Source: Verrucomicrobiota bacterium (GTDB taxonomy: Bacteria > Verrucomicrobiota > Verrucomicrobiia > Limisphaerales > JAEYXS01). Taken from it: DNA of 5,071 nt. The first letter of the stretch is position 1. Every line of letters starts with the position of its first letter. The notes below the pieces were generated by a model. That model was given only the letters and a program-made list of their open reading frames with translations. It ran no database searches and had not been told where the DNA came from. The position numbers and the translations under genes were made by a program. Positions 1 to 4,630 of this stretch are shown in pieces. Where the stretch lies: contig JAJNBN010000322.1 in assembly GCA_021156225.1 (NCBI GenBank), forward strand, positions 1-5,071, written 5' to 3'.

Positions 1-320
1 TTGATATTCGCCGAATGCTCCACCGCCGTAGTCACCACATGCTTTTTATCAGGCTGGGTGAGCAGGGCGCTTTGGATGGCGGACTTGTTGCTTTCTGTAC
101 CGCAACTGGTGAAAATGATCTCCTTCGGATCGGCATTGATCAGCGCGGCAAGCTGTTCCCGCGCTGCCTCAATATCCTTCACCACCTTGTTGCCGAAACG
201 ATAGGCGCTGGAAGGATTGCCCCAATGCTCAGTTAAAAAGGGCAGCATGGCCTCCACCACCTCCGGAGCAATCCGGGTGGTGGCGTTGTTATCGAAATAC
301 ACTAATTTCCGCTGGCTCAT
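1..320 (-). CDS. Cysteine desulfurase (NifS/IscS family), N-terminal part, cut by the window edge
   Basis: This is a PLP-dependent aminotransferase class V enzyme that converts L-cysteine to alanine and hands the sulfur to Fe-S cluster or other sulfur-transfer partners in the cytoplasm. Translating the minus strand from the ATG at 320-318 gives 106 codons with the family's hallmarks in order: VYFDNNATT at residues 7-15, GNPSS at 34-38, the PLP-phosphate loop FTSCGTESN at 70-78 and VEHSA at 100-104, where H102 should stack on the cofactor. The catalytic lysine and the mobile cysteine loop lie beyond the left edge. The ATG is the only plausible start, because an in-frame TAA lies 15 codons upstream with no ATG, GTG or TTG between. 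No Shine-Dalgarno sequence is visible. The gene diverges from cysI. NifS and IscS cannot be told apart from this fragment, so no symbol is given. Confidence 0.93.
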   Translation of the reverse strand, partial: MSQRKLVYFDNNATTRIAPEVVEAMLPFLTEHWGNPSSAYRFGNKVVKDIEAAREQLAALINADPKEIIFTSCGTESNKSAIQSALLTQPDKKHVVTTAVEHSANI

Positions 321-346
321 GCCGCCGACTTTGCTAAATTTACCGT

Positions 347-386
347 CTTGCTTGAACGGTTAGGCCGTTCGGTGATGACAAGCAAG
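347..386. repeat. Nested inverted repeat in the cysteine desulfurase / cysI intergenic region
   Basis: Two inverted repeats are nested. The outer arms are CTTGCTTG (347-354) and CAAGCAAG (379-386), perfect over 8 bp. The inner arms are GAACGG (354-359) and CCGTTC (365-370), perfect over 6 bp around the 5-nt spacer TTAGG. As RNA, the two stems could nearly stack on one side, leaving an asymmetric bulge of about 8-9 nt at 370-378. The element ends 27 nt upstream of the desulfurase start and lies about 130 nt upstream of cysI. It could be a dyad operator for a regulator of sulfur metabolism or a structured 5' leader of the desulfurase mRNA. I do not recognise it as a known riboswitch or a known regulator's consensus. 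Confidence 0.5.
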
Positions 387-465
387 CACAGATTGAATGG
401 CCTACGTGATAGTACGGTAAAGTATTTTTTAGGCACTTTTAGCCGGTTTACACCGCTTTAGCCCA

Positions 466-494
466 TTGACAGCAGATAGTGAATGTGAAATCAT
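466..494 (+). promoter_or_regulatory. Candidate sigma70-type promoter of cysI
   Basis: A perfect -35 hexamer TTGACA (466-471) is followed, after a 17-nt spacer, by AATCAT (489-494), which matches four of six bases of the -10 consensus. Transcription would begin near 500-502, leaving a leader of about 15 nt before the ATG at 517. The -35 hexamer contains the TTG that would otherwise be read as the start of a longer cysI frame. The -10 is mediocre, which would fit a promoter needing an activator. Confidence 0.45.
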
Positions 495-508
495 TACTAA
501 CATTAGTA
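495..508. promoter_or_regulatory. Palindrome at the cysI transcription start, possible operator
   Basis: TACTAA (495-500) and TTAGTA (503-508) form a perfect 6-bp inverted repeat around CA, ending 8 nt before the cysI ATG. It directly follows the candidate -10 element and would cover the predicted transcription start, a usual place for a repressor site. The surrounding 35 bases are AT-rich, so a chance palindrome remains possible. Confidence 0.3.
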
Positions 509-516
509 GTTTACTT

Positions 517-2241
517 ATGATTACAGACAAAGCGGTTGCCCCCGCACCTACCGAAGAAAAGAAATTGACCCACAACGAAGGGCTCAAGACGGCTATCCCT
601 ACCCTCGCAGGCAATATCGCCGCCACGCTGAACGATTCCGGTGCTATTTGCTTCAGCACGGACGATGAGCAATTCCTGAAATTCCACGGCATCTATCAGC
701 AGGATGACCGGGACAAGCGCAAGACCGGCAAGCTCTACATCTGGATGATCCGCGGTCGTATCCCAGGTGGCGTGCTCTCCGGCCCGCAGTACCTCGTCTA
801 TGATCGTCTCGCGACGAACTACGGCAACCAGACCTTGCGCATCACCTCGCGCCAGAGCTTCCAGTTCCACGGCGTGGTGAAGGCCGGCCTTGGCCCGCTG
901 ATGAAAGAACTGAACGAAGCCATGATGGACACGATCGCCGCGTGCGGTGACGTGAACCGTAACGTCATGTCTCCGCCGGTGCCTGCGCGCAATGAGATCC
1001 ACAAGCAGTTGCTCGTGGACGCCACGCGCGTAAGCGAAGCGCTCATGCCGAAGACGAAGGCATACCACTCCATCTGGGTGGACGGCGTGCAGCTCAATCT
1101 CGATGAGCAGCAGAACAAAGATTTCGTCGATCCGCTCTACGGCAAGACCTACCTGCCGCGTAAGTTCAAGACCGCGTTTGCCGTCCAGCCCGTCAATGAC
1201 GTGGACGTGCTGACGAACTGCCTCGGCTACATCGCCATCGAAGAGAATGGCAAGCTGATCGGTTACAACCTGACCGTCGGTGGCGGCCTGGGCCGTAGCC
1301 ATGGCAATGCCGAAACGTATCCGCGTATCGCGGACGTCATCGGCTTCGTGACGCCGGAACAATTGATCGATGTCTCAAAGGGTGTACTGACGGTGCACCG
1401 CGATTTCGGTGACCGCACGAACCGCAAGCATGCGCGCTTGAAGTACGTTCTCGAAGAGAAGGGGGCTGCTTGGTTCCGTCAGGAACTCGAAAGCCGCCTC
1501 GGCTACAAGCTTGCGGAAGCAAAGCCGTTCAAGTTCACGAAGCAGGGTGATCATTTCGGCTGGGACACGGCTGCGGATGGCAGCAAGTTCCTCGGCCTCT
1601 ACGTGGAGACGGGCCGTATCAAGGACAAGGAAGGCTATCGCCTGAAGGCCGCTTTGAAGTTGATCGCCGAGAAGTTCGCGCCGGAGTATCGCTTGACGCC
1701 ATCGCAGAACATCATCCTCGCGAATATCAAAGCCGCTGACGAAGCCGCTATCACCAAGATTCTCGCTGAGCACGGTGTGCCGGTGGAAAACCAGACCAGC
1801 GCCTTGCGCCGTGCCTCGATGGCTTGCCCGTCGATGCCGACTTGCGGCCTCGGTCTCGCCGAGAGCGAACGGTATCTGCCCGGTTTGATGGGCCAGATCG
1901 AAGGGCTCTTGAGCGAAGTGGGTCTGACGGATCATGAGATTATCATCCGCATGACGGGTTGCCCGAATGGTTGCGCTCGTCCGTATATGTCCGAGATCGG
2001 TTTCGTGGGCAAAGGCCCGGGCCGTTACCAGATGTATCTCGGCGGCAACGAGGCCTGCACGCGCTTGAACAAGCTCCATAAAGACTTGATCAAGGATCCG
2101 GAGATCATCCCTGAGCTGCGCAACCTGTTCACCCGCTATGCGGCAGAACGCGTCGGCTCTGAGCGCTTCGGTGACTGGGTGGAACGCGTGCTCTGGAAAG
2201 AGCAGGCAGCGGCAGCTTCGGCTGCGCCAGCGGCGAACTAG
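517..2241 (+). CDS. cysI: Assimilatory sulfite reductase hemoprotein (siroheme / [4Fe-4S])
   Basis: This enzyme carries out the six-electron reduction of sulfite to sulfide in the cytoplasm, the last step before cysteine synthesis. Read from the ATG at 517 it is 574 aa, close to the roughly 570 aa of E. coli CysI. The first ferredoxin-like half-domain includes FHGIYQQDDRDKR (from residue 56), the R79/R81 IRGRIPGG loop and SRQSFQFHG (111-119). NRN with R148 and LPRKFKT with K216 and K218 match the anion-binding Arg and Lys residues. The cluster and siroheme ligands are C437 and C443 (CPSMPTC), then C482 and C486 (CPNGC). The C-terminus ends in an Ala-rich tail. An in-frame TTG at 466 would add 17 residues, but it lies inside a TTGACA -35 box and AT-rich DNA, so I prefer 517. 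No CysJ flavoprotein is in the window, so the electron donor (NADPH through CysJ, or ferredoxin) is open. Nitrite reductase is less likely, given the close CysI-like motifs and the cysH/cysD context. Confidence 0.93.
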   Translation: MITDKAVAPAPTEEKKLTHNEGLKTAIPTLAGNIAATLNDSGAICFSTDDEQFLKFHGIYQQDDRDKRKTGKLYIWMIRGRIPGGVLSGPQYLVYDRLATNYGNQTLRITSRQSFQFHGVVKAGLGPLMKELNEAMMDTIAACGDVNRNVMSPPVPARNEIHKQLLVDATRVSEALMPKTKAYHSIWVDGVQLNLDEQQNKDFVDPLYGKTYLPRKFKTAFAVQPVNDVDVLTNCLGYIAIEENGKLIGYNLTVGGGLGRSHGNAETYPRIADVIGFVTPEQLIDVSKGVLTVHRDFGDRTNRKHARLKYVLEEKGAAWFRQELESRLGYKLAEAKPFKFTKQGDHFGWDTAADGSKFLGLYVETGRIKDKEGYRLKAALKLIAEKFAPEYRLTPSQNIILANIKAADEAAITKILAEHGVPVENQTSALRRASMACPSMPTCGLGLAESERYLPGLMGQIEGLLSEVGLTDHEIIIRMTGCPNGCARPYMSEIGFVGKGPGRYQMYLGGNEACTRLNKLHKDLIKDPEIIPELRNLFTRYAAERVGSERFGDWVERVLWKEQAAAASAAPAAN

Positions 2242-2256
2242 AAACTGTTTATCAGA

Positions 2257-2288
2257 AGGCAGTCATGGCACTTGCGCCATGACTGCCT
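2257..2288 (+). terminator. Strong 13-bp hairpin between cysI and the thioredoxin gene
   Basis: AGGCAGTCATGGC (2257-2269) and GCCATGACTGCCT (2276-2288) are perfectly complementary around a 6-nt loop, 15 nt after the cysI stop codon. No T-run follows on either strand, so a textbook intrinsic terminator is not supported. No promoter for the thioredoxin gene is visible in the 18 nt left before its ATG. I therefore think partial termination, or a 3'-end processing and stability element with read-through, is more likely than full termination. Confidence 0.5.
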
Positions 2289-2306
2289 GACCATTTAGCG
2301 ATCTAT

Positions 2307-2621
2307 ATGAAAACTATTGCTGACTTAGCGACGTTCAATGCTGAAGTGCTAAAGCATAACGGCAAAGTGCTGGTGGATTTTTATACGGATCGCTGTACCC
2401 CGTGCAAGATGATGGTGCCGGTGTTGGAAGAGATAGTTTCTGAACGGCCAGACTTGAAAATTGTGAAGGTGGATGCGGGAAACAATTTTGAAGTGGCGAC
2501 TGAATTCGGAATCACCACGGTGCCTACCTTCTTGGTTGTCGATAAAGGACAGGTCAAAGGACAAAGGGTCGGGCAACGCTCAAAAAACGACCTGTTAAAA
2601 TGGGTGGACTCTGCTGTTTGA
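2307..2621 (+). CDS. Thioredoxin-like protein with variant CTPC active site
   Basis: This is a cytoplasmic dithiol-disulfide oxidoreductase, a single thioredoxin fold of 104 aa, close to the usual 105-110. VLVDFYTDRCTPCK at residues 21-34 holds the redox cysteines C30 and C33 and the buried acid D24. The cis-proline is P73 in TTVPTF. There is no signal peptide or extra domain. Two positions differ from the classic WCGPC: Arg replaces the Trp before the first cysteine, and Thr replaces the Gly between the cysteines, changes expected to alter redox potential and partner choice. It lies 65 nt downstream of cysI on the same strand and converges on the toxin gene with 15 nt between the stops. Thioredoxins reduce PAPS reductase, so it may serve CysH encoded 1.3 kb further on; this is inference from context. 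No Shine-Dalgarno sequence precedes the ATG. Confidence 0.9.
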   Translation: MKTIADLATFNAEVLKHNGKVLVDFYTDRCTPCKMMVPVLEEIVSERPDLKIVKVDAGNNFEVATEFGITTVPTFLVVDKGQVKGQRVGQRSKNDLLKWVDSAV

Positions 2622-2636
2622 GTTTCAATCAAAAAC

Positions 2637-2891
2637 TTAACCAATCAGCCGTTCATATTCATCGTGGGAGCCAATCCAAAACCAGATGTACGTTTCCCCT
2701 TCTTTCCGGGCCAAGGCGCGGTAACCGAGGCTGACTCGGACCGACCAGTATTTGCCAACCGGTTTGAAGTGAAGCGAGGGATGCGTGCTGTCTTTTTGCC
2801 AAAGCTCGTAATTCTTGAGAGCGAGCTCTTGGACCTCAGAGGGCAAAGCGTTGAGCAATTGCCAGAAGCGGGGCGTGACCAGCGAGTTCAC
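2637..2891 (-). CDS. RelE/ParE-superfamily toxin of a type II toxin-antitoxin pair
   Basis: The 84-aa protein has the typical size and layout of RelE/ParE/HigB-like toxins: an N-terminal helical segment (residues 8-33, FWQLLNALPSEVQ onward), a HPSLHFKPV strand region (37-45), the core WSVRVSLGYRAL (49-60) with R52 and R58, and the C-terminal IWFWIGSHDEYERLI (69-83) with H76 and Y79. Members usually cleave mRNA at the ribosome or poison gyrase. Which of these applies here cannot be read from sequence. It starts at a GTG whose GTGA overlaps the TGA of the upstream antitoxin-like gene by 4 nt, an arrangement that implies translational coupling. It converges on the thioredoxin gene. No frame damage is seen, so it may be active. 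Confidence 0.8.
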   Translation of the reverse strand: MNSLVTPRFWQLLNALPSEVQELALKNYELWQKDSTHPSLHFKPVGKYWSVRVSLGYRALARKEGETYIWFWIGSHDEYERLIG

Positions 2892-3094
2892 GCGGGAAAT
2901 TTGGTGCAGCGTCCGGCGCGATATTCTGTCAAAGCTTCCTCAGCCAAAGCATCCAGTTTGCCAGCCTCGGCATCACGCGCGATCTGTGCGTCCCACTTGG
3001 TAGCGCGGTATTCGTCAAACCAGCGCGAGAATTCCACCAGTTCCTGCGGGCTAAGCCGTTGGATGGTTTCTTCAGCGATTTCAACCGAGCTCAT
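2888..3094 (-). CDS. Probable antitoxin partner of the RelE/ParE-like toxin
   Basis: This is a 68-aa acidic, helix-rich protein: MSSVEIAEETIQRLSPQEL at the start, then EFSRWFDEY, WDAQIARDAEAGKLDALAEEAL and a basic-tipped YRAGRCTKF end. The pattern of a short N-terminal helical unit, a WDxQIxxDxxAGKLDxLAEEAL segment and a final RAGR is, as I recall it, that of small proteins commonly encoded directly upstream of RelE/ParE-like toxins. It has no obvious DNA-binding domain that I can name. The frame is open to an ATG at 3124 (78 aa), but those 30 bases hold the -10 element and most of the spacer of a good promoter. I therefore choose the ATG at 3094, which also begins at the family-like sequence. 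Its stop overlaps the toxin GTG. The function rests mainly on gene position and size. Confidence 0.68.
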   Translation of the reverse strand: MSSVEIAEETIQRLSPQELVEFSRWFDEYRATKWDAQIARDAEAGKLDALAEEALTEYRAGRCTKFPA

Positions 3095-3101
3095 ACCTGA
3101 C

Positions 3102-3131
3102 AGTATAGCAGAGCAGGACGGCATCCGTCAA
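3102..3131 (-). promoter_or_regulatory. Promoter of the antitoxin-toxin pair, possibly giving a leaderless mRNA
   Basis: On the minus strand TTGACG (3131-3126) and TATACT (3107-3102) are separated by 18 nt, and each matches five of six consensus bases. Only 7 nt separate the -10 from the ATG at 3094, so transcription would start at or within a base or two of the start codon. If that is right, the antitoxin message is leaderless. Confidence 0.6.
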
Positions 3132-3190
3132 AGGGTTGAAAAATCCTCAAGAGAGGCATTCGACTGCATTTCTGCATAAATTTTTGAGCC

Positions 3191-3955
3191 ATGCCCTACT
3201 CCCACCCCCAACCGATCGACAAGCAGGATGCCCTGCTGAAGATCCGGCATATGCTGCCGGGGGCGGTCGCATTGGCGGGGGCGGCGGGCTACATCAATTC
3301 CGTTTCCCTTGGCTTTTTCCATACGCCGGTCAGCCACATGACCGGTGCTGTTTCGCGCATGGGCTTGGATGCGGTGGAAGGGCGTTGGCGCGATTCGCTT
3401 GCGGCCGTGGCCATCATGGCGGGCTTTCTTGGCGGAGCCATTTTGGCGGGCGTGATCGTAGGTGCATGGAAACTGGTGCCTGGTCGAAGCTACGGGATAG
3501 CGATGATGATCGAGGGTTTGCTCCTCTCGCTGGCCTGCGGATTATTGATCTACAAGAGCCGTTGGGCGCTGCCCTCTATCGCCATGGCCTGCGGCCTGCA
3601 GAATGCGACGACCAGCAGCTACTGCGGTCTCATCATTCGCACCACGCATGTGACCGGATTGGTCACTGATATAGGAGTGATGATCGGGCATTGGCTGCGG
3701 CATCGTCAGGTGCAGGGCTGGAAAATCCGTTTCTTAGCCATCGTGTTTTTGGGTTTCGCGGTGGGTGGCATTATTGGAGCCCTCGCCGATTTACGTTACG
3801 GCCCCATTTGTTTGGTGGTGCCGGCCGTGATGACGTTGCTCGCCGGAGCCATTTACTGGGGGCTACATCATTACGGTTTGGTGCAGGCTGTACAGGATTC
3901 CTCACCGCACACTCCGCGAACCGGTTCGTTCCCGAATTTTAACAAAGACGCTTAA
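3191..3955 (+). CDS. DUF1275 (YoaK) family integral membrane protein
   Basis: The 254-aa protein is mostly hydrophobic. Likely membrane segments lie at about residues 22-42, 70-93, 101-121, 126-147, 154-169, 179-200 and 204-226, followed by a polar C-terminal tail. Family signatures are AGYINSVSLGFFHTPVSHMTG (32-52) and GLQNATTSSYCGLIIRTTHVTG (135-156). The two resemble each other, each ending in H-x-TG, which suggests an internal duplication. DUF1275 proteins are inner-membrane proteins with no established substrate that I know of. The stop codon is 4 nt from the cysH ATG, so the two are almost certainly co-transcribed, hinting at a role in moving a sulfur compound; that is inference only. 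It diverges from the antitoxin gene. I see no convincing promoter and no Shine-Dalgarno sequence in front of it, only a short direct repeat CTGCAT at 3164-3169 and 3172-3177. Confidence 0.88.
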   Translation: MPYSHPQPIDKQDALLKIRHMLPGAVALAGAAGYINSVSLGFFHTPVSHMTGAVSRMGLDAVEGRWRDSLAAVAIMAGFLGGAILAGVIVGAWKLVPGRSYGIAMMIEGLLLSLACGLLIYKSRWALPSIAMACGLQNATTSSYCGLIIRTTHVTGLVTDIGVMIGHWLRHRQVQGWKIRFLAIVFLGFAVGGIIGALADLRYGPICLVVPAVMTLLAGAIYWGLHHYGLVQAVQDSSPHTPRTGSFPNFNKDA

Positions 3956-3959
3956 TACC

Positions 3960-4619
3960 ATGACTGCTGAACAAATCGCTCAGGCCAATGCCGAGCTGCG
4001 CACGAAGTCGCCGTTGGAGATCGTGAAATGGGCTATCGGCCAGGGCAAAGGCCGCGCCGTGGTCTCGACGAATTTCCGTCCGTTCGAGGCGGTGGTCCTG
4101 CATCTTTGCGTGCAAGTGCAGCCGGACATCGAAGTGCTCTGGGTGGATCACGGTTACAATCGCCCCGCGACGTATAAGCATGCCGAGCAGTTGCGGAAGC
4201 AACTCGGCCTGAACATCAAGGCCTACATCCCCAAGATGACTGTGGCGCATCGCGATGCCGTCTATGGCCCGATCCCCGATACGAACGACGAAGAAGGTCT
4301 GAAGCATTTCAGCGCGGTGATGAAACTGGAGCCGTTCCAGCGCGGCATGAAAGAACTCGCCCCTAGCGTTTGGATCACGGCGCTGCGCAAGGTACAGAAC
4401 CCGAATCGCGCCGGTCTGGATATCGTGTCGCCCGACCCGAATTTCGGCTCTCTCAAACTCAGCCCCGTGTTCTACTGGAGCGATGCCGAGATGGAAGCCT
4501 ATCTCAAACAGCACAACCTGCCGAACGAATGGGATTACTTCGATCCCGCGAAGGCGGACGAGAAACGCGAGTGCGGTCTGCACGCCACCTGGGGCGGTGA
4601 CGCGGTCAAGAAAGCCTAA
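3960..4619 (+). CDS. cysH: Phosphoadenylyl-sulfate (PAPS) reductase family protein, divergent and short
   Basis: CysH reduces activated sulfate (PAPS, or APS in some lineages) to sulfite and AMP derivatives, using thioredoxin or glutaredoxin. Features seen: a PP-loop-like STNFRPFEAVVLHL at residues 36-49 (E. coli has SSSFG.QAAV), VDHGY at 62-66, KLEPFQRGM at 122-130, an ALRKVQNPNR loop with R143 and R150, and the C-terminal catalytic motif KRECGLH with C205. The only other cysteine is C50, so the CC and CxxC ligands of [4Fe-4S] APS reductases are absent, favouring the PAPS type. It is 219 aa against about 244 in E. coli. The gap is largely the segment between WSDAEMEAYLKQHNLP and ECGLH, where the usual GY.S.GD..TTR region is missing. 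It follows the DUF1275 gene by 4 nt and precedes cysD by 11 nt. Family membership is secure; exact substrate is not. Confidence 0.88.
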   Translation: MTAEQIAQANAELRTKSPLEIVKWAIGQGKGRAVVSTNFRPFEAVVLHLCVQVQPDIEVLWVDHGYNRPATYKHAEQLRKQLGLNIKAYIPKMTVAHRDAVYGPIPDTNDEEGLKHFSAVMKLEPFQRGMKELAPSVWITALRKVQNPNRAGLDIVSPDPNFGSLKLSPVFYWSDAEMEAYLKQHNLPNEWDYFDPAKADEKRECGLHATWGGDAVKKA

Positions 4620-4630
4620 GAAATTTTCCG

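Noticed and set aside
1..236. Two forward open frames at the left edge
   Set aside because: They lie antisense to the cysteine desulfurase, whose motifs (DNNATT, SCGTESN, EHSA) are unambiguous on the minus strand.
393..423. A second possible promoter, TTGAAT with TAAAGT
   Set aside because: The spacing is 19 nt and both hexamers are imperfect. TTGACA at 466 is better placed for cysI.
511..1362. A 283-codon open frame on the minus strand opposite cysI
   Set aside because: It is the antisense shadow of a strongly conserved sulfite reductase, is rich in His, Arg and Val with no recognisable motif, and has no promoter or partner.
1375..2079. A 234-codon open frame on the minus strand opposite the cysI C-terminal half
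   Set aside because: It covers the conserved cluster-ligand region of cysI and resembles no family. GC-rich codon use explains the missing stops.
3164..3177. Direct repeat CTGCAT-TT-CTGCAT ahead of the DUF1275 gene
   Set aside because: It is only 6 bp, easily chance, with no promoter elements at suitable spacing.
2664..3179. A 171-codon forward open frame across the toxin-antitoxin pair
   Set aside because: Its composition is that of an antisense shadow (rich in Ser, Ala and Arg). The two short minus-strand frames have family-like sequence, a GTGA overlap and a promoter.
2622..3190. Insertion sequence or transposon around the toxin-antitoxin pair
   Set aside because: I see no transposase, terminal inverted repeats or target duplication flanking the module.
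3939..4583. A 214-codon minus-strand open frame opposite cysH
   Set aside because: The forward frame carries the CysH motifs and fits operon spacing with its neighbours; the reverse frame has no recognisable motif.
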